DNA of 20,526 nucleotides from an uncultured Porphyromonas sp. (lineage in GTDB: Bacteria > Bacteroidota > Bacteroidia > Bacteroidales > Porphyromonadaceae), in the NCBI GenBank assembly GCA_945965245.1, contig CAMFNC010000194.1, forward strand, positions 1 through 20,526, in the 5' to 3' direction. Under the pieces are notes generated by a model, which was given only the letters and a program-made list of their open reading frames with translations, made no database searches and was not told the origin of the DNA. Of the stretch, positions 7,953-16,400 are shown in pieces. The translations under genes and the position numbers were made by a program. The first letter of the stretch is position 1. Every line of letters begins with the position of its first letter.

Positions 7953-9250
7953 TAGAGAAAGATGTATTTGAGTATAAAAAGAATGGCCAAAATATACATT
8001 AACGGCGAAAGTTTCTTGTATTTGCCACAGCAGAGATTGAGTACCACATACGCTATCAAACCAATCAGGATTCCGTCTGAAATGCTATAGGTCATGGGAA
8101 TGAGTATGAAGCAAAGGAAAGCTGGAATAGATTCGGAGAAATCGTCCAAATCCAGATCCTTGATGGGTGAAAGCATAAACAGACCAACCAGCACCAATGT
8201 GGGGCAGATGGCAGCCCCGGGGATAGAAAGGAATAATGGTGAAAAGAAGAGTGCCAAAGCAAAGCAAATCGCTACCACAAAAGCCGTAAGTCCGGATCTG
8301 CCACCTTGCGCCACACCCGAGGCAGACTCCACATAAGTGGTCACGGTGCTGGTGCCCAAGATGGCACCGGCTGTGGTGCCGATGGCGTCTGCCATGAATG
8401 CCTGTTTGAGGCGGGGAATGCGCCCGCGTTCATCTACCATGCCGGCCTTGGTGGAAACGCCAATCAGTGTGCCGATGGTATCGAACATATCCACAAAAAG
8501 GAAAGTGAATACAATAACCAACATATCCAGAGAAACGATGTTATGAAACTCGAACTGAAAGAAAATCGGTTCGATGGAAGGAGGCAAACTGAGTATACCC
8601 TTGAATTCCGTAATCCCCATTGGGATACCGATAACCGTGGTAGCCAAGATGCCAATCAGAAGCGAACCCTGCACCTTGAGGATAACCAAAATAGAGGTAA
8701 TGATAATACCGATAACGGCCAGCAGTGCAGTTCCTTCGGTGATATGCCCCAGCGTAACCAAGATGGCGGGATGCTCGATGACCACGCCGCCGCTTTTCAG
8801 TCCGATTAGTGCAATAAACAGCCCCACCCCGGCAGCCAAAGCCTTGCGCAACGATGCCGGAATGGCATGGATGATGGCTTCACGCACATTGGTAATGGTT
8901 AGAATGATGAAGATTAGTCCTTCTATCAGCACTGCCGTGAGGGCAAATTGCCACGAATAGCCCATGCCCAGGCAGACTGTGTAAGTAAAAAACGCATTCA
9001 GTCCCATACCCGGAGCCAGAGCAAACGGCAGCTTGGCCACAAAGGCCATGACCAGCGTGGCAATGATGGCGGAAATGGCTGTGGATGTAAACACGGCTCC
9101 ACCTTGCATACCGGTGGATGAAAGGATGGAGGGATTGACCGCCAAAATATAAGACATGGTTAAGAATGTGGTGATGCCAGCCAATATTTCGGTTGAGAGG
9201 CGCATCTTACCGGTATCGAAGCCAAAGAGTTTGGTAAAGGTGGAATTCAT
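7952..9250 (-). CDS. NCS2-family purine permease, AzgA/PbuG type
   Basis: This 432-residue polytopic inner-membrane transporter probably imports adenine, guanine or hypoxanthine with protons. AzgA-branch hallmarks are the STEILAGITTFLTMSYI segment near the N-terminus, APGMGLNAFFTY, VGLFIALIGLK, DTIGTLIGVSTKAG, and GTSTVTTYVESASGVAQGGRSG with the conserved polar residues of helix 10. About 12-13 hydrophobic segments are visible. I place the start at MNSTFTKLFGF (9250). The open frame extends to 9373, but that would overlap lipA by about 80 bases and adds a sequence unlike the family. The substrate within the purines cannot be assigned. Confidence 0.88.
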   Translation of the reverse strand: MNSTFTKLFGFDTGKMRLSTEILAGITTFLTMSYILAVNPSILSSTGMQGGAVFTSTAISAIIATLVMAFVAKLPFALAPGMGLNAFFTYTVCLGMGYSWQFALTAVLIEGLIFIILTITNVREAIIHAIPASLRKALAAGVGLFIALIGLKSGGVVIEHPAILVTLGHITEGTALLAVIGIIITSILVILKVQGSLLIGILATTVIGIPMGITEFKGILSLPPSIEPIFFQFEFHNIVSLDMLVIVFTFLFVDMFDTIGTLIGVSTKAGMVDERGRIPRLKQAFMADAIGTTAGAILGTSTVTTYVESASGVAQGGRSGLTAFVVAICFALALFFSPLFLSIPGAAICPTLVLVGLFMLSPIKDLDLDDFSESIPAFLCFILIPMTYSISDGILIGLIAYVVLNLCCGKYKKLSPLMYILAILFILKYIFL

Positions 9251-9293
9251 ATTCGGGATAAATGGAAAGTTATCTAATGCATAAAATGCAAGG

Positions 9294-10151
9294 TTAATCA
9301 ATATGTCGCTCGGCATGATACGATGAGCGTACCAATGGGGCACACTCAATATGCTTGAATCCTTTCTGCACACCCACTAACCGAATGCGCTCGAATTGCT
9401 CCGGAGTTACATATTCCGACACCGGTAAATGCTTGCGCGTGGGTTGCAGATACTGGCCGATGGTGATGGTACTCACGCCGGCAGCCAGTACATCGTCCAT
9501 CAGTTGGAAGATTTCCTCTTCCGTTTCACCCAATCCCAGCATCATACCCGTTTTGGTGCTGATGCCCGATGCCGCCACGTGGCGCAGCACTGCCAGGCTG
9601 GTATCGTATGTGGCCACACTGCGCACCGAAGGTGTCAGGCGACGCACCGTTTCCATATTGTGAGAAATGACGTTGGGGCGTACCGCAATAATCATATCCA
9701 AGAGATCTGTGCGACCGTGGAAGTCCGGTATCAGTACCTCCATGGTGGTTTCCGGATTGTATCGGCGAATGGCTTCGATGCAGCGCACCCAATGCGCTGC
9801 ACCGAAGTCTTCGAGATCGTCACGATCCACACTCGTCACCACGGCATGGCGCAGCTCCATCAACTGCACACTGCGTCCCAACTGCTCCGGTTCATCCTCT
9901 TTGAGCGGATGCGGTTTGCCGCTTTGAGTATTGCAGAAGCGGCAGCAGCGTGTGCATATATCTCCGCCAATCATAAAAGTGGCAGTGCCTCGGTTCCAAC
10001 ATTCACCTTGATTGGGGCATCGGCCACTGGTGCAGATGGTATGCAGGCAGTGATGCTCCAGTACCTGTTTGGTATAGGTAAACTGTTCGTTGTCGCCAAG
10101 TTTTATTTTCAGCCAATCGGGTTTCTTAACGTGTGGAGAGTGTGTGGTCAT
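9294..10151 (-). CDS. lipA: Lipoyl synthase LipA
   Basis: This 285-residue radical-SAM enzyme inserts two sulfurs into protein-bound octanoyl groups to make lipoyl cofactor for 2-oxoacid dehydrogenases and glycine cleavage. The auxiliary iron-sulfur cluster cysteines are Cys40, Cys45 and Cys51 (CTSGRCPNQGEC). The radical-SAM CxxxCxxC is Cys66, Cys70 and Cys73. The C-terminal RSSYHAE supplies the conserved serine (residues 276-277) that ligates the auxiliary cluster. All catalytic residues are intact and the length is typical. It starts eight bases after the dpp4 stop, so the two are co-transcribed. Confidence 0.97.
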   Translation of the reverse strand: MTTHSPHVKKPDWLKIKLGDNEQFTYTKQVLEHHCLHTICTSGRCPNQGECWNRGTATFMIGGDICTRCCRFCNTQSGKPHPLKEDEPEQLGRSVQLMELRHAVVTSVDRDDLEDFGAAHWVRCIEAIRRYNPETTMEVLIPDFHGRTDLLDMIIAVRPNVISHNMETVRRLTPSVRSVATYDTSLAVLRHVAASGISTKTGMMLGLGETEEEIFQLMDDVLAAGVSTITIGQYLQPTRKHLPVSEYVTPEQFERIRLVGVQKGFKHIECAPLVRSSYHAERHID

Positions 10152-10159
10152 ATCAAATA

Positions 10160-12340
10160 TTACAAGTTCTTGAGCAGATATTCGGTCTTACGCGTATAGA
10201 GGTGCATTCGGGTATTGCCACCATAGATGCCATGATCCTTGTCTGTATATACAGCCATATCAAATGGCACATTACCCTGAACAAACGCTTCAGTCACGCG
10301 CTGCATGTGTTGCAGATGCACATTATCATCGGCACTGCCGTGAATCAGCAGCAGCTTACCTTTCAGATTTTTGGCCACCGGCAGCACCGAAGCCTTTTCA
10401 TAGCCATCGGGGTTCTCTTGGGGTGTGCGCATAAAGCGTTCGGTATATACCGAGTCGTAGTATCGCCAATCGCTTACCGCAGCCACGGCAATACCCAACT
10501 TGAATGTACCATTACCATGGCACAGACACATCAGTGTATTGTATCCGCCGAAACTCCAGCCCCAAATAGCAATACGTTCGGCGTCGATATAGGGTAGCTT
10601 GCCCAATTCGCGAGCGGCGGCTATCTGATCTTGACTCTCTATTACACCCAGTTGCAGATAAGTACACTTACGCCATTGCTCGCCACGAGCACCCGTACCG
10701 CGACCGTCCACCGATACCACGATGATATCCTTGGTGGCCAAATGATACTCCCAACCCATGCCATAGCGGTCCAGAACCTCCTGCGAGTTGGGTCCGCTGT
10801 ATTGCATCATCAGCACCGGATACTTCTTGGTGGGGTCGAAGTTGGCCGGCTTCAGTATCCAAGCATTCATATCATCGCCATTGGCATTTTTCAGGGTGAT
10901 AAACTCCTTGCGGCCAAAGCGATATTCGGCGCGGCGTTTATTCAGAGAGGCATTGTCTTCCATCACCCGCAGGCTCTTATTGCCATCGGTGGCAAACAGT
11001 TCGGTAATGGTGGGCGTTTCGGTATTGCTGAAACTATTGACGTAGTAGCGGAAGCTATCGCTGAATGTGGCATTATTGGTACCAATGCGTGTGCTCAGAC
11101 AGCTTTTTTTGCCTTTGGCACTAACGGCATATACGGCGCGGTGCATCGGACTTCGCTCGGCACTCTGGTAATAGACCGTGCCGCGTGCATCCATCCCGTA
11201 GAGGTCGGTCACATCCCATGAGCCCGAAGTGATACGGCGGAGCAGCTGTCCGTTGTGACCATACATATATATATGCCTGTAACCATCTTTTTCGCTCAGA
11301 TAGAGAAATCCTTTGTCCGTAAATTGCACGGCATTCAGATTGTCGTTTTCCACATATTGCTCTTCCTTGTCCTCGAAAACCATTTTGGGAACCAACGATT
11401 GGGCATTCACATAGAAAAGTCGGAAATCATTCTGACGGCGGTTCAGGGTAAATACTGCCAATTCACCGGCACGCGGAGTAAAGGTGATGCGTGGAATATA
11501 ACTATCGGCAGGCAGATCCAACTTTACCTGCTTCTTAGAGCGGTCGCTCACATTATATACCCAGAGTGATACACGGCTGTTGTCTTGACCGGCTTTGGGA
11601 TACTTATAGGTATATTCATACGGATAAGCTTCGTTACCGGAACCGTAAATGGGCATACTATATTGAAGCACATCACTTTCGTCTGTGCGCACATAGCTCA
11701 GATGACCGCCATCGGCACTCCAGCTCATCAGTCGTGTTACCGAAAACTCCTCTTCGTATACCCAGTCCGTGATACCGTTCATCACCTTATTGCGCATCCC
11801 GTCTTCGGTCACGCGCACTTCGGTATTGAAGTCAAACTTCTTGATGTAAATATCATTGTTGCGCACAAAAGCCACCATGCGTCCATCGGGGCTGAATGTG
11901 GGTATCATCACCATGCCTTCGGTTTGGCTGAGCGGTTCCACCCGATTGCGGCGCACATCATAATAATAAGCCCGGAGCAATCGACTGCGGCGATAGATAT
12001 ATTGAATGTCGGTATAAATCAGAATATGATTGCCGTCCGGACTGATGTCATAGCCGGCCACCCGTTTGAAGTCCACATCATGAGCCTTTCGGAGGTCGAA
12101 AAGCGTATCCACCACCTGACCGGTTCGATAGCTGTATTTCAGAATGGCGGTATAATCATTGTTCAACATTGTGTAATGTTCGCCATCGGGCATCGATGCC
12201 ATGCCATATCCGGCACCTCGGGCGGAAAAATAACCTTGGGTCACTTCGGCCAAGGAGATTTCTTTGCTGCCGTTTTGTGCAGATGCAGGAGCTGTCAGCA
12301 GCCCCAAACAGCAGGCAGAAAGCAAGAAAAGTTTTTTCAT
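10160..12340 (-). CDS. dpp4: Dipeptidyl peptidase IV, exported S9 serine peptidase
   Basis: This 726-residue peptidase releases X-Pro or X-Ala dipeptides from peptide N-termini in the periplasm or at the cell surface. A signal peptide ends near ASAQ (about residues 20-22). The beta-propeller contains DWVYEEEF, whose glutamates hold the substrate amino terminus. The alpha/beta-hydrolase domain has the nucleophile Ser596 in GWSFGGY, Asp671 in ADDNVH and His703 in DKDHGIYGG. The recalled P. gingivalis DPP IV (723 residues, GWSYGGY) is very similar throughout. It is the first gene of a unit with lipA, a purine permease and prmA. A -7 box lies about 43-50 bases upstream of the start. Confidence 0.96.
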   Translation of the reverse strand: MKKLFLLSACCLGLLTAPASAQNGSKEISLAEVTQGYFSARGAGYGMASMPDGEHYTMLNNDYTAILKYSYRTGQVVDTLFDLRKAHDVDFKRVAGYDISPDGNHILIYTDIQYIYRRSRLLRAYYYDVRRNRVEPLSQTEGMVMIPTFSPDGRMVAFVRNNDIYIKKFDFNTEVRVTEDGMRNKVMNGITDWVYEEEFSVTRLMSWSADGGHLSYVRTDESDVLQYSMPIYGSGNEAYPYEYTYKYPKAGQDNSRVSLWVYNVSDRSKKQVKLDLPADSYIPRITFTPRAGELAVFTLNRRQNDFRLFYVNAQSLVPKMVFEDKEEQYVENDNLNAVQFTDKGFLYLSEKDGYRHIYMYGHNGQLLRRITSGSWDVTDLYGMDARGTVYYQSAERSPMHRAVYAVSAKGKKSCLSTRIGTNNATFSDSFRYYVNSFSNTETPTITELFATDGNKSLRVMEDNASLNKRRAEYRFGRKEFITLKNANGDDMNAWILKPANFDPTKKYPVLMMQYSGPNSQEVLDRYGMGWEYHLATKDIIVVSVDGRGTGARGEQWRKCTYLQLGVIESQDQIAAARELGKLPYIDAERIAIWGWSFGGYNTLMCLCHGNGTFKLGIAVAAVSDWRYYDSVYTERFMRTPQENPDGYEKASVLPVAKNLKGKLLLIHGSADDNVHLQHMQRVTEAFVQGNVPFDMAVYTDKDHGIYGGNTRMHLYTRKTEYLLKNL

Positions 12341-12382
12341 TGTAAATACACTGTTTATCGGTTAAAGAAAAAAGCTAAAGCA

Positions 12383-12390
12383 CAAAGATA
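12383..12390 (-). promoter_or_regulatory. Candidate -7 box for the dpp4-lipA-permease-prmA unit
   Basis: The minus strand reads TATCTTTG, an exact TAnnTTTG match, 43 bases before the dpp4 ATG. No clear -33 TTTG is visible at 19-21 bases upstream, so the promoter is only half supported. Confidence 0.5.
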
Positions 12391-12595
12391 CGTTTTTCGC
12401 GTTTACAGCTTCCCTTTCCCGGCCGCCAACAGCTCAAATTGCGAATTCCTCAACAGTGCCCCATCATCCCAATAGAGAGCAAGAGGGTGCATTAGAACTG
12501 GAGTTTGCAACCCGCACACGAAGAATTACGATAATATTGCAAGTTTTTAGGGGAAAACTCTCCATTCTCCAATGTAAATTCCATTTGGATACACA

Positions 12596-12650
12596 AAGCT
12601 TGCTTACGCTCGTACGCTTAGACCAAACTCACATATAAATAAAAACACTG
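12596..12650 (-). repeat. Short dispersed intergenic repeat, copy B
   Basis: On the minus strand this reads TTTATATGTGAGTTTGG, then TCTAAGCGTACGAGCG, then TAAGCAAGC, and parallels copy A at 6794-6855. Both copies lie downstream of a minus-strand gene. The core GTGAGYTYGGTCTAAG is the best-kept part. Confidence 0.5.
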
Positions 12651-12657
12651 CCGGCAG

Positions 12658-13530
12658 CTAATCAAGGAAGCGTTGGGTCAGGTCTCCGTAGCTTTCGATG
12701 CGACGGTCGCGCAGAAAAGGCCACCAACGGCGCACCTTTTCGCTATGCGCCAAATCAATGTCGATGATGTGAATAGTTTCTTCGGTATCGGCTTCGTAGA
12801 GCAATTCTCCTTGCGAACCGGCCACAAAACTATGTCCCCAAAATCGAATGCCGCGTGTTTGTCCGGTGGGGTCATCTTCATGCCCCACACGATTAACCGT
12901 TACCACAGGCAGACCGTTGGCCACGGCATGACCACGCTGCACCAATTGCCAAGCACGCAGTTGCCGCTCTTGTTCTTCGGAACTGTCGCTACTTTCCCAG
13001 CCGATGGCGGTGGGGTAAATCAATATCTCAGCTCCGGCCAATGCCATCAGACGGGCTGCCTCCGGATACCATTGATCCCAGCAAACCAATACACCTAATT
13101 TACCAACAGAAGTGGGTATGGGACAGAAACCCAAATCTCCGGGTGTGAAGTAAAATTTTTCATAATAAGCCGGGTCATCAGGGATGTGCATCTTGCGATA
13201 CTTGCCGGCTATACTGCCGTCTTTTTCTATCACCACCGCAGTATTATGATACAGACCGGAGGCTCTGCGCTCAAAAAGAGAAAGTACCAATACGATACTT
13301 AACTCTCGTGCCAAGGCACCGAATATTTTGGTGCTTGGACCCGGAATGGATTCAGCTTGATCAAAGAGGTCTACGTTTTCGTGCTGACAGAAATAAAGAC
13401 CGTTGTGTAGCTCTTGCAGTACCACCAGTTCGGCGCCTTGGTTGGCAGCTTGGCGAATTTTTTCGATTAATCGTTTTTGATTGTCGAATATATTGGCAGA
13501 ATTGCTCTGTTGGATGAGGGCGGTTTTCAT
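12658..13530 (-). CDS. aguB: N-carbamoylputrescine amidase AguB
   Basis: This 290-residue nitrilase-superfamily enzyme hydrolyses N-carbamoylputrescine to putrescine, CO2 and ammonia. The catalytic triad is visible: Glu40 (LQELHN), Lys113 (YRKMHIPDDP) and Cys150 (VCWDQWYPE). The family-typical stretches YYEKFYFTPGD and RFWGHSFVAG are also present. I start at MKTALIQQS (13530). A longer frame to 13614 runs into aguA and adds an unlike N-terminus. It begins ten bases after the aguA stop, and together the two enzymes form the two-step agmatine-to-putrescine route. Confidence 0.95.
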   Translation of the reverse strand: MKTALIQQSNSANIFDNQKRLIEKIRQAANQGAELVVLQELHNGLYFCQHENVDLFDQAESIPGPSTKIFGALARELSIVLVLSLFERRASGLYHNTAVVIEKDGSIAGKYRKMHIPDDPAYYEKFYFTPGDLGFCPIPTSVGKLGVLVCWDQWYPEAARLMALAGAEILIYPTAIGWESSDSSEEQERQLRAWQLVQRGHAVANGLPVVTVNRVGHEDDPTGQTRGIRFWGHSFVAGSQGELLYEADTEETIHIIDIDLAHSEKVRRWWPFLRDRRIESYGDLTQRFLD

Positions 13531-13540
13531 ATCAGAATGA

Positions 13541-14587
13541 TTATTTGAATTGTGCAGATAAAAATCCCTCCGGAATCTGCATGGTGGCACAGTGCAAACT
13601 GCCATGCTGTTCAATCAGGGCACGGCAATTGATGGGGATTACTTGGCGCGGAGTGGCTGCCTGTAGTGTTCGGAGAGCCTCTTCGTCTTCGGGTACACCA
13701 TACACGGGTAGCAAAATAGCTCCATTCACGAATAAGAAGTTGGCGTATGTGGCGGGCAGGCGATGACCATCGGCTGCATGAATAGCAGAGGGCAAAGGCA
13801 GCGGTAGCAGATGGTAAGGTGTATCGTCAATGCCGCGGAATTGTTTCAGTTCCTTCTCCATAGCTTCCAATTCGGCAAAATGCGAATCTTCAGGGCGGGT
13901 ACACTGCGTATAAACCAGCGTATCGGCTGTAAGGAAGCGCACCAGCGTATCGATATGTCCATCAGTATCATCGCCTTCCAATTGTCCGTGTTCCAGCATC
14001 AGCAAACGCCGTGATCCCATGAAGTCTATCCATAGATTTATAAACTGCTCGGCTTCGTAGCCGGCATTGCGGTTGGCTTCCATCAGGCAGTGGCGTGTGG
14101 TGAGGATGGTACCCAATCCATCGCTTTCCACCGAACCACCCTCTAATACGAAGCGGAGATGGTTACAGAGTTCGATTTCGGGAGCAAACAACCCATCGGC
14201 AAAGAGCTTGCGGCAGACTTGATTGTCTTTGTCTGCAGCAAATTTCATTCCCCATCCATTGAACGTAAAATCTGCCATCTGCAATCGACCTGTGGTATTA
14301 TTTTCAAAAGCCAAGGGACCATAATCTCGTATCCAGGTATCATTGGTTTTCATACGGTAGATGCAGATGGATTGCAGGTCAATGCCGCTTGTTGTTAGCA
14401 ATGCTTCTATGCGATCGGGTTCTGGAGTCAAGATGATAACTGTTTCGTGTTGGCCGATGGCTTGAGTCATGTCAAGATAACAACGATCCACTTCGTCCAA
14501 CATATCGCACCAGTCAGTTTCGGCGTGTGGCCACGATAGCAATACAGCATCCTGTCTGCGCCATTCGGGTATAAGGGTATGATTCAT
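13541..14587 (-). CDS. aguA: Agmatine deiminase AguA
   Basis: This 348-residue enzyme of the guanidine-modifying (peptidylarginine deiminase-type) superfamily converts agmatine to N-carbamoylputrescine and ammonia. Conserved parts are TNDTWIRDYGP (residues 81-91), LEGGSVESDG (148-157), the catalytic His211 in TDGHIDTLVRF and the nucleophile Cys333 in LHCATMQIP near the C-terminus. The start at 14587 (MNHTLIPEWRRQDAVLLSWP) matches family N-termini and shares ATGA with the nadD stop. The longer frame to 14854 would overlap nadD by over 260 bases. P. gingivalis also has a separate peptidylarginine deiminase; this one has the shorter agmatine-type layout. Confidence 0.95.
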   Translation of the reverse strand: MNHTLIPEWRRQDAVLLSWPHAETDWCDMLDEVDRCYLDMTQAIGQHETVIILTPEPDRIEALLTTSGIDLQSICIYRMKTNDTWIRDYGPLAFENNTTGRLQMADFTFNGWGMKFAADKDNQVCRKLFADGLFAPEIELCNHLRFVLEGGSVESDGLGTILTTRHCLMEANRNAGYEAEQFINLWIDFMGSRRLLMLEHGQLEGDDTDGHIDTLVRFLTADTLVYTQCTRPEDSHFAELEAMEKELKQFRGIDDTPYHLLPLPLPSAIHAADGHRLPATYANFLFVNGAILLPVYGVPEDEEALRTLQAATPRQVIPINCRALIEQHGSLHCATMQIPEGFLSAQFK

Positions 14588-15192
14588 CGTGATTGATTTT
14601 GCAGTGAGTTTAGTTCTCGTTTCAGTTGCTCCCAGTCGTTGGGTTCTGCCAGCCAATATCGGAGGTCTATATCGCATCGGGCGGCTCGCCGGATATCGGT
14701 AGAAGAAATCTCTATGAGCGGAGCATCGGACAGGTAAATGGCTTCGTATTCGTATTGGTCGGGATCCACATCGCAACCACGGCGCGGATAGATATAACAC
14801 GTTACATGTTCGAATAGCCGTTTGTATTCGTGCCAATGATCCAGTTTGAGCCAATTATCTGCACCAATAAGCAAACAGAAACGCACATCGGGATGCGCTA
14901 TTTCCAAAGCACGAATGCTGCTGATAGTATAATGGGGACGGGGCAATAGATTTTCGATAGTAGAAAGTCGAAATCGTGAGTCACCGGCTGTGGCTTGGCG
15001 TATCACCTCGGCTCTACGCTCGAAAGGCAGTTGCTCGCTTAGATCTTTCCACGGATTCAATGGACTGAGCACAAACCATACTTCATCGATACCTTCACGA
15101 ATGGCCAGATAGTTGGCTATGGCCAAATGCCCGATGTGCAGAGGGTTGAATGAGCCGAAATAGAGACAAACGTTTTTCATGTGATTATCCAT
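14584..15192 (-). CDS. nadD: Nicotinate-nucleotide adenylyltransferase NadD
   Basis: This 202-residue cytosolic enzyme joins nicotinate mononucleotide and ATP to make deamido-NAD. The nucleotidyltransferase motif GSFNPLHIGH lies at residues 13-22, GADN at 110-113 and ISSTDIR at 162-168. It starts nine bases after the pncB stop; the start could be Met1 or Met5 (MKNVCLYFGSFNP). It directly follows the gene making its substrate, so unit iii contains two consecutive NAD salvage steps. It overlaps aguA by ATGA. Confidence 0.95.
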   Translation of the reverse strand: MDNHMKNVCLYFGSFNPLHIGHLAIANYLAIREGIDEVWFVLSPLNPWKDLSEQLPFERRAEVIRQATAGDSRFRLSTIENLLPRPHYTISSIRALEIAHPDVRFCLLIGADNWLKLDHWHEYKRLFEHVTCYIYPRRGCDVDPDQYEYEAIYLSDAPLIEISSTDIRRAARCDIDLRYWLAEPNDWEQLKRELNSLQNQSR

Positions 15193-15201
15193 TGGCCGAA
15201 C

Positions 15202-16377
15202 TTAAAGACCCAAAGTGCGTTGCGCCAAATTTATTTCATCGGGGTTGCCCGTGTGTTTGCCCTTCACATCGCTTAATTTGACACAGTCATGCCACTTATC
15301 TTTTTCTGTCATTTTGCAAGCCCAGAGCTTCATCACGATATTCATGGGTTTGACATGCGAACCCACATCATTGGAAAAGTTCGTGCCAATGCCGAAAGAC
15401 GCCCCAATGCGACCGGCGCATTTTTCTTTGATTTCCACCGTGCGTGCTGCATTTAGACTATCGGAAAAGATGATGTATTTGATTTTAGGATCCACACGAA
15501 GTTCCTGATAACGATTAATTACTTTGTCGATAAATAGGAAAGGGTCGCCACTGTCATGTCGCAGACTGGTAAAGAGCATAGCGTGCTTTTTACTGAAATT
15601 GCTCAGGAAAACATCAGTGGTATAAGTATCGGTCAGCACTGTACCCAGATCACCGTCATATACATTAATCCAATCTTCCATGGCCATGTAGTTAGCCATT
15701 TTATATCCAAACATCGCTCCGTGGAATTGAATCCATTCGTGCGGATGAGTGCCCGAAACGCGCAATCCGTGTTTGAAAGCCAAATACACATTGCTGGTGC
15801 CGAAAAAGTTTTTACCGGAATGCTCTTTGACGTATTGCGTAACCCAATCCTCGATGGCAAAGCTGAAACGCCGACGCATTCCGAAGAGCGAAAACGTAAT
15901 TTCATTTTCGCGCAATTTAGAGGTTTTTTCTGCCAAAGATGCGACAGCGTATTCCATATCCGGTTCGATGTGATAGTAGCTATAATACAACTCGCTCACG
16001 ATGGCCAAAATGGGTGTTTCCCACAAGGTGATGCGGTATAGCAGTCCTTTGGCATCGATATGCAAATGTCCCTCTTGATCTAGCTCCACCGTCACCTCTT
16101 TCGAATTGAAGCGGTAGCCGCGCAGGAAGTCCACATAAGTAGGTGGGAGATAGGGTAACTCCTTGGTCAGAAAATCCGCTTCCGTTTCACTCAGTTTCAG
16201 TTCGCTCATGGCTTGGAGTTCTTGGCGAATCAAGTCATCGAATCCTTGAGGATAAACCGTCTGATTGCGATCTATGAATTTGAAGTGACCGAAAGCACGA
16301 GGATAGAGTTTGCTATATGCGTATCCGGTGGTGAACTTGTATAGGTCTGTGTCTAAGATGCTTTGGATTATAGGCAT
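15202..16377 (-). CDS. pncB: Nicotinate phosphoribosyltransferase PncB
   Basis: This 391-residue enzyme makes nicotinate mononucleotide from nicotinate and phosphoribosyl pyrophosphate. The N-terminus SILDTDLYKFTTGYAY is typical. The middle has FFGTSNVYLAFKHGLRVSGTHPHEW with the phospho-accepting His at about residue 211. The C-terminal half contains LRHDSGDP, IIFSDSLN and GIGTNFSND for phosphoribosyl binding. Length is normal for the bacterial enzyme. It lies 23 bases after the upstream unknown gene and nine bases before nadD. Confidence 0.96.
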   Translation of the reverse strand: MPIIQSILDTDLYKFTTGYAYSKLYPRAFGHFKFIDRNQTVYPQGFDDLIRQELQAMSELKLSETEADFLTKELPYLPPTYVDFLRGYRFNSKEVTVELDQEGHLHIDAKGLLYRITLWETPILAIVSELYYSYYHIEPDMEYAVASLAEKTSKLRENEITFSLFGMRRRFSFAIEDWVTQYVKEHSGKNFFGTSNVYLAFKHGLRVSGTHPHEWIQFHGAMFGYKMANYMAMEDWINVYDGDLGTVLTDTYTTDVFLSNFSKKHAMLFTSLRHDSGDPFLFIDKVINRYQELRVDPKIKYIIFSDSLNAARTVEIKEKCAGRIGASFGIGTNFSNDVGSHVKPMNIVMKLWACKMTEKDKWHDCVKLSDVKGKHTGNPDEINLAQRTLGL

Positions 16378-16400
16378 GATAAGATTCGTGGGGTAGAAGG

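Larger units (their letters stand above)
12341..12657. other. 317-base intergenic region with dpp4 promoter and repeat copy B
   Basis: The left part carries the -7 box for dpp4. The right part carries repeat copy B next to the aguB stop. The middle has a 30-codon minus-strand frame (12492-12584) continuous with the repeat and containing CAGC, which I do not call a gene. After aguB only a weak 3-bp-stem palindrome (CTGCCGGCAG) followed by a T-rich tract is seen, so the terminator is uncertain. Confidence 0.5.

Noticed and set aside
9251..9373. N-terminal extension of the purine permease
   Set aside because: It overlaps lipA by about 80 bases and adds residues unlike the AzgA family; MNSTFTKLF at 9250 is a natural start.
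11585..12475. 296-codon plus-strand ORF opposite dpp4
   Set aside because: It is a shadow of the well-supported DPP IV gene and has the His/Ile-rich composition usual for antisense frames.
13531..13614. N-terminal extension of N-carbamoylputrescine amidase
   Set aside because: It overlaps the 3' end of aguA and is not like family N-termini.
14588..14854. N-terminal extension of agmatine deiminase
   Set aside because: It lies wholly inside nadD and the family begins at the MNHTLIPEW position, which also forms an ATGA overlap.
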